A stretch of 64,000 nt of DNA from Kryptolebias marmoratus (Eukaryota > Chordata > Actinopteri > Cyprinodontiformes > Rivulidae), in assembly GCF_001649575.2 (NCBI RefSeq), contig NC_051441.1, forward strand, positions 9,695,587 to 9,759,586. Direction: 5' to 3'. The position numbers and the translations under genes are program-made. This document shows positions 13,200 through 22,799 of this stretch, in pieces; position 1 is the first letter of the stretch; the number at the start of each line of letters is the position of its first letter. The notes beneath the pieces are model-generated. The model saw only the letters and a list, made by a program, of their open reading frames with translations, did not search any database and was not told where the DNA came from.

Positions 13200-13570
13200 A
13201 AACCTTTGCAGTGGAATCTGAGAGGTGGAAGACATGATTTGGCAGTTTACCCTCAGTGTTTGCCTCAAAATTTTGACGCCATGGCTCGAAGTCAAGCTGA
13301 GAAGTTTCCCAAGACCTGTGCCTTCAGGCGGGTATTCCATGTAAGCTGTGGGACGGATGCTCCAACCCCGCCCTTCGAGTTAACTATAGAAAATCAGTCT
13401 TTGGGGCTCCTCAAACCCTCCGCAGTCAGTGATGCGAGGGTGCGAACATGCCACACCACACCTCTGATGCCTCGGTGTCAGCCATCACAGACTTTTTCTC
13501 CTCGGCCTGTTGAGACCAGTCTCCTCCCAGATGAAACAAACACACAAAAGGAACACGTTTTTATCACACC
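13200..13570. promoter_or_regulatory. candidate proximal regulatory island
   Basis: GC-richer block about 2.1-2.5 kb upstream of the sox9 ATG, containing a GC box (CCCGCCC near 13368) and a SOX-like ACAAAAGG near 13544. A 131-codon frame spans it, but it has low complexity agreement with any family and I treat it as chance. Confidence 0.25.
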
Positions 13571-14536
13571 TTCCACAATATATGTCAACCAAAAACTATA
13601 GAATGCGAAACTTTAATTGGGAAACACAACCTTTGACATACAGATACTTTTTTAAAGAATAAAGTGCTGCCCACAACAGGAACAAATACAAAAATGCAAA
13701 GTATTTAAACATTTTTGAAGCATGTTTAAACAATGAACAATATTTTTTACTCCATTTTAGACCTTTTTTCTGTATCTTTACCTTGTTTTTGTATGAGTTT
13801 GATCTGATCGAGTCCTAAAAGACAAATTCAGGCAAAGCTCAGTTTGAAATCTTCTAAAAATAGAACAAAATTTGACAACAGAAGAATTTACTGATGTTCT
13901 TTGTTTTTCTTTAGGTGATTTTTCTTTGATTTTTTTTTAAGTCATAACTTTTAGTGAGATCTGGTTTCTAAAACTGGATACATGGATTAAATGGATTCTG
14001 GATTCTAAAGTCTCACAACAAAGTTGCTTTTGTCCTCAGAAAACAAGCGCTGGAACAAATCCAAAAAAGTAGATTTTAGCATCACAACTGAACAGCGTCT
14101 TGTGTCTTCACCAAGAACATGTAATCTAAATGTAAATAATTAAAGCATAAAGCAAATATCATGTGTTTCTTTTTTAATATTTTAAGAAAAAAAGTCACAT
14201 CGTGGTAAAACAGTTTTGTTTTATTAAAACAAAGAAAGGTCTCCTGTGATTTGATAAATATAAGAGATCAATCTTATATAAAAACTTAACTAAACTCCTC
14301 AGAAAGAAATTAAAAAAATAATTTATTGGAAGAAAAAGTCCTCTCTTTTTTCTTATATATTAAATAAAGAATAAATGATTTATTGTTCGCTTTATATTTT
14401 CTGGGTCATTTTGTTGTGTGAAAACCATAAGAAGTAACATTAAGCATGTTTTAGGCTTTGAATGTAATGACTGCTTGCTTTGTTGCAAACGTTGCAGCGG
14501 CTCCTGCACGTCTTCCAGCCAAGTTTCTGGACTGCT

Positions 14537-14551
14537 GTCGCCCCCTGTTGG
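14537..14551 (-). promoter_or_regulatory. CTCF-like motif upstream of sox9
   Basis: The minus strand reads CCAACAGGGGGCGAC, agreeing with the vertebrate CTCF core CCASYAGRKGGCRS except at two degenerate positions. It lies about 0.8 kb upstream of the predicted start site inside a locally GC-rich patch (14490-14640). Promoter-proximal CTCF sites often anchor loops across gene deserts. Occupancy is inferred. Confidence 0.4.
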
Positions 14552-15264
14552 TCAGCGGCTGCAGAGCAGCGACGACTGACGCCTGTTGCTCTGCAGCAGC
14601 TCTAAGACTCAGACACAACTGTCTGCACAAAGACTTCACGCAGCAGTTGTCCGCATTCAAACACAAGTAAATATGGATCCAAACCCTCTCCCAGAGCTGC
14701 AATAATCCAGGAGAATGCGTGCAATTTGTTTTTGTTTTTCAATCATTTTTAAATTAACGGATTATTTTACAGATAGCTCATATAGTTGAGTGTTTCCCCT
14801 AGTCAAAATAATTCAAACACAAGCATAGATTTTTTTATTCAAACAACGGCCTCAGTACTTGTTATTTATGCTATAGATCATGTTGAGTTTTTATTTAACA
14901 TAAACAGAGTTGTTAAAGTTTTCAGTCTGGGGGAAAAGCTGAGCATGCAACTAAACCTGAACCTTCTATAAACTATGTTTGTGGGGGGAAAATCATAAAT
15001 ATTAGTAATAAAACATCTTTAAACCAGTAAAAAAATAAAAAAGAAAGTATTGTAAGGCTCGAGTTGATTTCATATCCAAATACAATAGGAGAATTGTAAA
15101 GGCTACACTAAATTGATCTGGTTTCATCCTTTTTTAACAACCTTGTTGAATCTTATTAGTTTATAATATTCTTCTAAACGTGAAATAAAATTACGAATGA
15201 AGGTGAAACCAAAGCCCAAGAGGGAAAAACCACTTGGCTGAGCTGGGTTTTCTCTGGTGTTGAC

Positions 15265-15340
15265 TTACGTCTCCGCCCACGGAACGTCCCCCAGTCCTTC
15301 CTTTCATAAATTGCAGCTTCGCCTCCTGAGTTTGCAGACT
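15265..15340 (+). promoter_or_regulatory. sox9: predicted sox9 core promoter
   Basis: A TATA-like CATAAA lies at 15305-15310, about 380 bp before the start codon. It is preceded by a CRE/ATF-like TTACGTCT (15265-15272) and a GC/KLF-type CCGCCCAC (15273-15280). A start site about 25-35 bp downstream of CATAAA (around 15335-15340) would give a 5' UTR of roughly 350 nt. A TATA-like element and CRE sites are reported for mammalian SOX9 promoters. The exact start here is inferred; no transcript was available. Confidence 0.55.
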
Positions 15341-15384
15341 CTTCGGTTACTCAATCCCGGTCCTCTTCAAAACACACTGATTTA

Positions 15385-15416
<32 letters not shown>

Positions 15417-15687
15417 TTAAATTAAGCATTAGTAAAGACAAATTTCAATTTGTTTTAGTGTTTCTGAAATTGTAAAAAAAGCTTAAGGAGCGCTGAAGAT
15501 TTGCAGTTTTTTTTTTCTTCGTTTTTTAACTTTCAAGGATTTCAGTTTGCCAGTCAAGCTGTGCGCCCTTACAGGCTGTCCTTCTGCAGTCTTTGGGCAC
15601 AACTCTCGGATTTGGAAAAAGGACTTTCTCCGTTTTCTTTTTTCTTTTTTTTTCTCCTGTAAGAAGCTGTCCTTTAACTTTTCTCGT
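15340..15687 (+). other. sox9: predicted sox9 5' UTR
   Basis: The leader runs from the inferred start site to the base before the ATG. It contains an (ATT)n tract and several T-rich runs. I found no upstream ATG between about 15480 and the start codon. The context around the start is weak (C at -3, A at +4). The 5' boundary is inferred from the CATAAA box and is approximate. Confidence 0.5.
15390..15417 (+). repeat. (ATT)n microsatellite in 5' UTR
   Basis: About nine ATT units run without interruption, some 50-80 bp downstream of the predicted sox9 start site. It is likely length-polymorphic and would be transcribed in the leader if the predicted start is right. Confidence 0.9.
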
Positions 15688-17684
15688 ATGAATCTCCTCG
15701 ACCCTTACCTGAAGATGACAGAAGAACAGGAGAAGTGTCACTCCGACGTCCCCAGCCCCAGCATGTCTGAGGACTCCGCGGGCTCGCCGTGCCCTTCCGG
15801 CTCCGGCTCGGACACCGAGAACACCCGCCCGTCCGACAACCACCTCCTCAGGGGCCCCGACTACAAGAAGGAGGGCGAGGAAGAGAAGTTCCCCGTGTGC
15901 ATCAGGGACGCCGTGTCCCAGGTGCTGAAGGGCTACGACTGGACGCTGGTGCCCATGCCGGTGCGCGTCAACGGCTCGAGCAAGAGCAAACCTCACGTGA
16001 AAAGACCCATGAACGCCTTCATGGTGTGGGCCCAGGCGGCGAGGAGGAAACTGGCCGATCAGTACCCACATCTGCACAACGCAGAACTCAGCAAAACCCT
16101 GGGGAAACTCTGGAGGTGAGTTTTTACGCGGCGCTGTGCGCATTGCGCCACTTGTTCGAAACTCTGCGCCTCTTTGCTGCTTGGAGTTTTGCAGAGCGGT
16201 GATTTGACTGATGCATGACTGCGTTTTATTTCCTGTCAGATTTGTGTTGCAAAATCGTCTTTAATTTGATTTAAAATAGATTTAATTTGCTGCAGCCGCA
16301 CCCATCCAGAATGACTTGCCCTTACAATATAGCGAACTTTTTAAACTCATATATTCAACCTTTCCATGTTCGTGTGGCGATTTTCAGACTGCTCAACGAG
16401 GTAGAGAAGCGGCCGTTCGTGGAGGAGGCTGAACGCCTGAGAGTGCAGCACAAGAAAGACCACCCCGACTACAAATATCAGCCCAGGCGGAGAAAATCGG
16501 TCAAGAACGGCCAGAGCGAACCGGAGGACGGCGAGCCGACCCACATCTCTCCAAACGCGATCTTCAAGGCTCTGCAGCAGGCCGACTCTCCTGCGTCCAG
16601 CATGGGCGAAGTGCACTCACCAGGAGAGCATTCAGGTGAGGTTAAACAGCAGCAAATTCCATCAAAGATTTCTTTCTTTCTTAATGTTTTATTATTTACA
16701 TTTTGGCACACTTTGTAGGCTTTGGATTTTTCTGTTTTTATGGTCTTGGACAAACAGCTGTTAATAATTAAGGGTTAATGATTAATAGGTTTTACAAGCC
16801 AGCATGCAAATACACCTGTCAGGATGGAACCAGTAAACATCTCATATGCATTTCCATTTATTTTGGTTAAAACTAATTGTTTGGAGTTTGAGTGGTCTAA
16901 CCTGGAGTCTTACTTTGCTTTCCTCCAACCAGGTCAGTCCCAGGGCCCACCAACACCCCCAACTACCCCTAAGACAGATCTCCCTTCCAGCAAAGTTGAC
17001 CTGAAGCGCGAGGGGCGCCCCATTCAAGAGGGCACCAGCCGGCAGCTCAATATCGACTTTGGAGCTGTGGACATTGGTGAGCTGAGCACCGACGTCATCT
17101 CCAACATGGGAAGCTTCGATGTTGATGAGTTTGATCAGTACCTGCCGCCGCACAGCCACGCTGGGGGGGCAGCCCAGGCTGGCTACACTGGTAGCTACGG
17201 TATCAGCAGCTCCTCTGTCAGTCAGGCAGCCAACGTTGGAGCCCACGCCTGGCTGTCCAAACAGCAGCAGCAGCAGCATTCTCTGACCACCCTGGGTGGA
17301 GGAGGAGAGCAACAAGGTCAACAGAGAACCACCCAGATCAAGACGGAGCAGCTAAGCCCGAGCCACTACACTGAGCAGCAGGGCTCCCCACAGCACGTCA
17401 CCTACGGCTCCTTCAACCTACAGCACTACAGCGCCTCCTCCTACCCCTCCATCACACGAGCACAGTATGACTATTCTGACCACCAAAGTGGTGCCAACTC
17501 TTACTACAGCCACGCAGCGGGCCAAGGTTCCGGCCTGTACTCCACCTTCAGCTACATGAGCCCCAGCCAGAGGCCAATGTACACCCCGATCGCCGACAGC
17601 ACCGGGGTGCCCTCTGTGCCGCAGACCCACAGTCCGCAGCACTGGGACCAGCAGCCCATTTACACGCAGTTGTCGAGGCCCTGA
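15688..17684 (+). CDS. sox9: SOX9 transcription factor (SOXE HMG-box), three exons
   Basis: Exons join as 15688-16115, 16388-16635 and 16933-17684, for 475 codons plus TGA. Introns are GT-AG, phase 2 (inside the HMG box, AG|A of Arg143) and phase 1 (G|GT of Gly226), as I recall for vertebrate SOX9. The protein starts [10 protein letters not shown] and ends YTQLSRP. In order: an acidic/serine N-terminus; a SOXE dimerisation domain at about 60-100; the HMG box at about 103-172 ([17 protein letters not shown]); a PRRRKS basic signal at 175-180; the TPPTTP phosphodegron-like stretch at 233-238; a central activation segment at about 266-298 (DIGELS, FDQYLPP); Q5 at 336-340; the sumoylation consensus IKTE at 361-364; and a C-terminal activation domain. 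By family knowledge it is a nuclear DNA-binding activator that controls cartilage, neural crest and gonad development. It is shorter than human SOX9 (509 aa) mainly because the P/Q/A segment is absent. Start: first in-frame ATG, conserved N-terminus. The a/b paralogue is unresolved. Confidence 0.98.
16116..16387 (+). other. sox9: sox9 intron 1
   Basis: Intron of 272 bp with donor GTGAGT at 16116 and acceptor TTTTCAG ending at 16387. It splits the HMG box within the Arg143 codon (phase 2), the SOXE-typical position. It is much shorter than the mammalian equivalent as I recall it. No other feature was recognised inside. Confidence 0.95.
16636..16932 (+). other. sox9: sox9 intron 2
   Basis: Intron of 297 bp, donor GTGAGG at 16636, acceptor CAACCAG ending at 16932, phase 1 (Gly226). 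Joining the exons restores the conserved [12 protein letters not shown] reading frame. An open frame runs through part of the intron into exon 3, but the spliced join matches the family. Confidence 0.95.
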
Positions 17685-18141
17685 GGAGGCAATCAGAGAA
17701 CTGACTGACTGAATGAATGCTCACCCCACACCCGTTTCTGCCCCCTTGCCACACATCCGTCGTTGCCAACAGAAAAACATGACATGAACTTTTTTTATAG
17801 CTCTAAAAATTTATCTTTGAATTGGCTCACAACAGTGCCTTTTGTATTGGTTGGAATTGTGATTATATTTTTTTAGATATAATGTTTTAAAAAGTGAAAT
17901 CCTCTGTGAGGACATGCTGGTTATGAATATAATAGTATGTACTGTGTATGTGTTCTGCTCTCATCATAGTCAGTGTCATCATTGTGACTGGAAGGTTTGT
18001 TTCATCTAAAGGAACAGGGTTAACCCCCTCAGTGGCCTTACTTCTCACTAATGTACCGTTTTATTTACAGGAAGTAAGAAACATGTGTTTATTGACACTG
18101 CAGTCTTATAATAGCCTTCGTTCTGCTTTGAATTTTTATAC

Positions 18142-18149
18142 TGTACATA
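18142..18149 (+). promoter_or_regulatory. sox9: Pumilio response element UGUACAUA, overlapping a miR-101 seed site
   Basis: TGTACATA fits the UGUANAUA consensus bound by PUM proteins. TACTGTA at 18139-18145 overlaps it and matches miR-101 positions 1-7. A second miR-101 match, GTACTGT, lies at 17939-17945. Confidence 0.4.
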
Positions 18150-18799
18150 TTTTAATTCCTATGAGATGCAGGAATTGAGCAATGCAGGTTTGAACTAGAT
18201 TAGACTTTTTTTGGCCGTAAAATGATCGTGTCATCAGTGAATTAGTCCAACGTTCGACTCCTTGTTTGCTTTAGCTCAGTTTATTGTGTTGGAAAACGCC
18301 ATAGCAGGTGCCATGTAACTCTTTTAGGGGCCTTACTGTGTTGCTAGATGTCAGAGCAATGCTTGCTTTTATCTGCCTCGATACCATTGGTGCCTCTGGA
18401 GCTGCAGTAGCAAGGCTTCGTCCTCTGGCTTTGCAGTGTGGAACCGACAGCTCAGGTCGGACTTCCTGCTCGATGAGATTCAGGAAGTGACCTTTGACCT
18501 GACCGTTGCCAGCACCCATCAGGTCTGAACACGGTGTGCTTCTATACATTCTTTCTGCCTCATCCTTCCTCCTAACGTTTTTTTTCTTAATTTATTCTTT
18601 AGCATTAATTTTATTTGAGGATAACTATTTGCAATTATTCTTTGAAAATTCAGCAGCAGCTAACAAAAGTGAAATAGGTTGCTGTCGTATGTGGTACAAC
18701 GTTGTTTATTTATCATTTGTAAATGTTACCCTATGAAAGTTTCTTTTATCTCTGATCTTCTTATGTACAGAATCACACAATGGGTCTTTCGCTAAAAGA

Positions 18800-18809
18800 A
18801 AAACTGGAC
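18800..18809 (+). promoter_or_regulatory. sox9: candidate miR-145-5p target site
   Basis: AAAACTGGAC is fully complementary to the first 10 nt of miR-145-5p. SOX9 is a reported miR-145 target in mammalian cartilage. The site is seen in the sequence; function in this species is inferred. Confidence 0.6.
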
Positions 18810-18837
18810 GTTTTCTCTTAATTTTGTTCTGTTTTTA

Positions 18838-18843
18838 AATAAA
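18838..18843 (+). other. sox9: proximal polyadenylation signal AATAAA
   Basis: Canonical hexamer about 1.15 kb after the stop codon. Use here would shorten the 3' UTR by about 210 nt but would keep the miR-145, miR-101 and Pumilio sites. Confidence 0.5.
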
Positions 18844-19045
18844 TGACTAAATGAATTAAAAAGCAGATGTAAAAAATTGCTGGAATCAACATGATGCTTT
18901 TTTGTTATTTCAAAAAAAAAATCTTGCGTTCAATTTATATTCTGTATCCTTAGTTCTCATGTTGTCATCTTTTTAATGCAGTTTCCCTGTAGGTGAACAT
19001 GGCATTGTCCTTAAAGCTTATGTTTTGTATTACTTTTTTGTTTGC

Positions 19046-19051
19046 AATAAA
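19046..19051 (+). other. sox9: distal polyadenylation signal AATAAA
   Basis: Canonical hexamer followed after about 20 nt by a TGTGTTGCTGTTTTC-like GU/U-rich element, which is the expected downstream arrangement. This is the best candidate for the main sox9 transcript end. Confidence 0.75.
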
Positions 19052-20059
19052 AGCAAAACTCAGAAATGTGTTGCTGTTTTCATTATTTACTGAGGCGAAT
19101 TCTTTCCGGTAATTACACAAAATAGTCTCCACAGACAGAAAATATACAAAATAAAAACAAATTACAGAGTGAGTTTGAATCATTTATGCCAACTATTTCT
19201 GCATAATGAGCATATATTAAGATAATCATTCCAGTGCCATAAAGATTTTATTCTATTTTATTGTATTTCTACATCACTCAGAAGTTTTGTGAGATTTTGC
19301 TTCTGGCTTTTCAGACCATGAGGTCACAGGTCTGGTATCACCCCCACCTATTGACTTGATGTATGTCCGCACCCCTCCCTCTGCCTGTATACACAACGGC
19401 TTAAAGAAACAAACTAGACGCTGCGTGTTGTTTATTCATTACTGGCTAACTTATAGGGGGACAGAGCTGAACTTAATAAATCAGTGAGAATGTAAACACA
19501 ATCAGGTACTACAGCTTTGTGTTGAAATTTGAGGTACGTTCACAGATGATGTCTCTTTCCTCACGTCAGCTGTTTTTTTCCTGCTGTAACTCATGTCACT
19601 GAGATGTCAAAACTAGATATTTTTTCTTCTGCATATAAAGTCAGGCTTATATATGTATACATGCATTAGTATTAAAAACAAAAGGTTCACTTTACATTTG
19701 AGTTTCCTTTGAATGCAATGTAATTTGAGCATTAAAATAATTAAAGAATGGCATTTTAAAATGTCATTCTACTTATGTTGTTAATACTTAGAGATGCCAA
19801 TCTAGATTTCATGTTCTGAAGTTTGGTCAAATTTAAACTGTATGTGTGTGTATCTGTGAGGGATGTTGCATAATTTAAAAAAGTAAAGCAATGTCCCTCA
19901 TTATTACTGAGCTTAATTTAAAGGGGTTCAACCTCTTCTTACTGTAGAATCTGTCAATCACACAACCGCTGACTGATGTTTCACAATCCACTAGACACAC
20001 AATATGTTCAGAAACCACAGCTGCTGATGTATAAAAAAAATGTTTCTGCTTGTTTTCAG

Positions 20060-20660
20060 TGTCATCAGGCCTCACTCTGCTGTCTCTGGTTACAAAAGAG
20101 GACAACTTCCCTTCTGACAGTGAGGAGCAGACAGGGTGTGCAAAGCCCACCTCCCACAGAGAGCCCCAGGGCCCCATCCATCACTGAATCTCCCCTGGCT
20201 CAAACCTGGAGCCATGCAGCGGGGCCCCAAGGCCTAACAGGGCAAAAGGAAGACAGTTACTGATTGCTCGAGGCAGAGCAGAAAAGTGGAGCTGGGGAAA
20301 ACCTTAATACTTTGCTTTTGCCCCACTTTTTTTAAGCCTCCAAAGCCAGGAATTTTACTCATGACTGACATGACTCTGAAGGATACAAAACAGGATTAAT
20401 TTTTCAAAACTGAAACCATCTGAATGACAGCGCGTGGAGGAATTAGGGGGCACCTTTAACCCAAACAGTGACATTAGAGTTTGATGAGCTCTTAGTGTAA
20501 TATATTGTTATGAGACTTACAATTATGCTGTCTGACTTGTCTCCACCGGCCATACATGGTAGCAGAACCCTGATTGGCTCCTGATGGAAGGCTGTTCAGC
20601 TGCAGCCCAATATTCAGGTCAAAAGGTAAAAAAACAAATTCAGTAAACAATCAGCCGTGT
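20060..20660. promoter_or_regulatory. candidate regulatory islands downstream of sox9
   Basis: Two higher-complexity blocks (20060-20290 and 20440-20660). The second contains a CTCF-core-like TAGGGGGCAC (20444-20453), a CCAAT-type GATTGGCTCC and AGGTCAAAAGG near 20616. About 1-1.6 kb past the gene end. Motif-based inference only. Confidence 0.25.
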
Positions 20661-21597
20661 TTCACAGAGAACAACCAGAGAAATGTTTTATGAGGTTTCA
20701 TTCTCAAGTTATTGGTTGGGTTCTTTGGTATGTGCTTTGGAAAATGTCAAATTTGCAATTATTATTAAAAAAGGCAATCATGAGTTTAAATAAAAACTCA
20801 ATAGATAATAATTTTCTCAGTCTTTAAAAACCATCACATTCTATTCTTACAAAAAAAAAACTTTTAGGAACAAAAAACACGACAAAGTATATTTTAGACA
20901 TTTTATTCCTGTTCATGTTTACTTCTTTGAAAAATATGTATCTAGCATAAACATTAAAATTTAATAAAGAGTAAAATTGAGCTAATAGCTGTGCTTTGTG
21001 TAGATTTATGTTAGCTTCTTGCCAAAATTTAGTTTTTTTTAAATATTTGCCAATTTTAAACAGAGCATTAATGTATGAAATGAACGCTTTCTTTATTAAA
21101 CCATATACTCTGAAACAATAAAACTAAAAATTATGAAGTGCCAGTGTAGTCTTTCTTTGTGTTTCATCAGAATAATGTGTCATAAGGTGTTGCCAAAAAG
21201 AAGCACCACCAAGAAATGACATCAGATTTGAGATCATAGAGATTAATTGCTTTTCTGTGGACACAGACAGTCAAAATCTGCCCCAAAATCAAGACAGTCA
21301 ATTTGTCCTAAACACCCACCCCCAAAAAAGTTCTAATGTCAATGATGATGTGGTAATAAAACGACAGAATCAATTACATTTTGAGTTGCAATAAAAGGCA
21401 ATATATTTATTATATTGTTAAAGCAATTCTCAGCAAATTACAAGATATAGATTTATAAAAAATGTTGCACCCTTCCACCATCCAGTCAGAAAGTCTTGGC
21501 TGCAGCAGAGTGATGCAGCAGATCAGGGGGCTGCTCCCCACCACACAGCAGGAGTGCCCTGGTGAATGTTTCCAAGAAGCATCGGAAACAAGACCAT

Positions 21598-21636
21598 TTT
21601 TTTCTTTCTTTTTCTTCTTCTTCTCCCTTTTTTTTA
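21598..21636 (+). repeat. polypyrimidine tract
   Basis: Almost pure T/C run (TTTCTTTC, TTCTTCTTC blocks) in an otherwise mixed-sequence island at 21460-21730. Confidence 0.8.
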
Positions 21637-22399
21637 AGCAACTCCTTCCATGGGCAATTTTCCCAGGACGACCCCATTATTATTCCACAGAGACGTCTGC
21701 CCCCTCCAAACCCTATGGGTGGTCTTTTTGAAGGCAGAAAGAAGAGGAAAAGAAAAGAAAAAAGCTACTAAAAAAATCTAGTGATACAGCCATGGTGACT
21801 GGACAACATTGACATAAACGATGATGCAAAGAAGTAAACAAAATAAAAAGTCAGCACAGGAAAGAGCTCGCAAACATAATAACACGAATACAGTTATCTG
21901 AATATGGATACTGTGTGTGTATCTTTGCAAGCATGTGTGCTTTTTGTTTATTATTGCTACAGAGGAATAACAAAGGAAAATATGAACTTAATATATTTTA
22001 GACTTTATTTTTGTCTAGCTAATTGTGCGTTCTTGGGGATTGGAACCACTTGTAACCATTCTTTTGTAGTGATTGCCTAAAAGAACAGCATAAATTGACC
22101 CCGACACTCACTTGCTTTTAAACAGTCCGCTCCATAAACTTCTTTCTTAAACCAATAAGACACATTAAGAGGAAACTCCTGCTAAATCATTTGGAAGGAC
22201 AACCTTTCTACAAGGCTGTCTCCATGGAAGCTACACCCACAGCTAAAGAACTACTGTGTGAGCACATTTTCTACATCCTGAGTTGTATTAATTATTGTTT
22301 AAACACATGAATAAAAGACAGGAATATATAGAGTTTACACTTGGTAAATCATATGTTCTTCCTGTCTTGTCACAGTTTGATTTTGCTTAGTGATGGAGC

Positions 22400-22660
22400 A
22401 CATTTAGCAGGAGAAACTTTGCCCTTCAGTCATCCATCTTGCACTGACCCAAAAGAGGACATTGGCCTGTGCCAAGAGGCTGGGCTGGGCCAGCCTGCTG
22501 GAAACCTTGGTGAGTTCTGTGCCTTTGTCTGAGGATGTGGAAGAAACCTGGCAGTGGCCTAAGGTCAGCGTCGCAAAATTATATTACCATAATCCCATTA
22601 AGTGTGTCTGAGGCCTCATGAGTTCCAGCTCAGTCTGGGAGTGAGGTAAGTGAGGGTTGC
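22400..22660. promoter_or_regulatory. candidate regulatory island
   Basis: Contains an NFI-like inverted pair TTGGC-N4-GCCAA (near 22463), and CCATAATCCCATTAAGTG with bicoid/NKX-type homeodomain motifs near 22588. Mixed composition, no coding signal. Confidence 0.3.
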
Positions 22661-22734
22661 CAGTGGGAGGTTTACTTTAAAGTACACAGTCAAGGAAGCA
22701 TTTAAAATGATATTTCAACTTGGTTTACACACAA

Positions 22735-22736
22735 AC

Positions 22737-22796
<60 letters not shown>
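22735..22796 (+). repeat. compound (TA)n(GT)n microsatellite
   Basis: A short AT-alternating run passes directly into about 23 GT units. Confidence 0.95.

Positions 22797-22799
<3 letters not shown>

Larger units (their letters stand above)
1..15240. other. upstream non-coding region
   Basis: No convincing gene in 15 kb. Open frames are short, lack domain signatures and often overlap on opposite strands. The background is AT-rich with poly-A/T runs. Items listed separately stand out: motif islands near 0.85-1.25, 2.24-2.46, 6.1-6.4, 10.3-10.7, 12.5-12.8, 13.2-13.57 and 14.5-14.6 kb; repeat remnants at 4275 and 9075; and a hairpin at 12347-12442. I see nothing specific in the stretches between these. 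Confidence 0.8.
17685..19072 (+). other. sox9: sox9 3' UTR
   Basis: AT-rich sequence after the TGA, ending about 20 nt past the distal AATAAA at 19046. It carries an earlier AATAAA at 18838, AU-rich stretches around 18700-18725, a 10-nt match to the miR-145-5p 5' end (18800-18809), miR-101 seed matches (17939-17945 and 18139-18145) and a Pumilio consensus UGUACAUA (18142-18149). The 3' end is inferred from the signals and a downstream T/GT-rich stretch. Confidence 0.8.

Noticed and set aside
13206..13601. 131-codon + strand frame upstream of sox9
   Set aside because: No family resemblance, no splice or promoter context; length is within chance for a GC-richer patch.
15547..15687. In-frame 5' extension of sox9 exon 1
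   Set aside because: It begins at a non-ATG codon in the leader. The conserved MNLLDP start at 15688 is the first in-frame ATG.
15526..16143. 205-codon minus-strand open frame over sox9 exon 1
   Set aside because: Antisense shadow of a GC-rich coding exon; arginine/histidine-rich with no domain.
15789..16202. 137-codon frame overlapping exon 1 in another frame
   Set aside because: Out-of-frame shadow in GC-rich DNA, running into the intron.
16842..17321. 159-codon minus-strand frame over intron 2 and exon 3
   Set aside because: Antisense shadow of sox9 exon 3.
22735..22796. CRISPR-like or satellite array
   Set aside because: Simple dinucleotide repeat without spacers; the genome is vertebrate.
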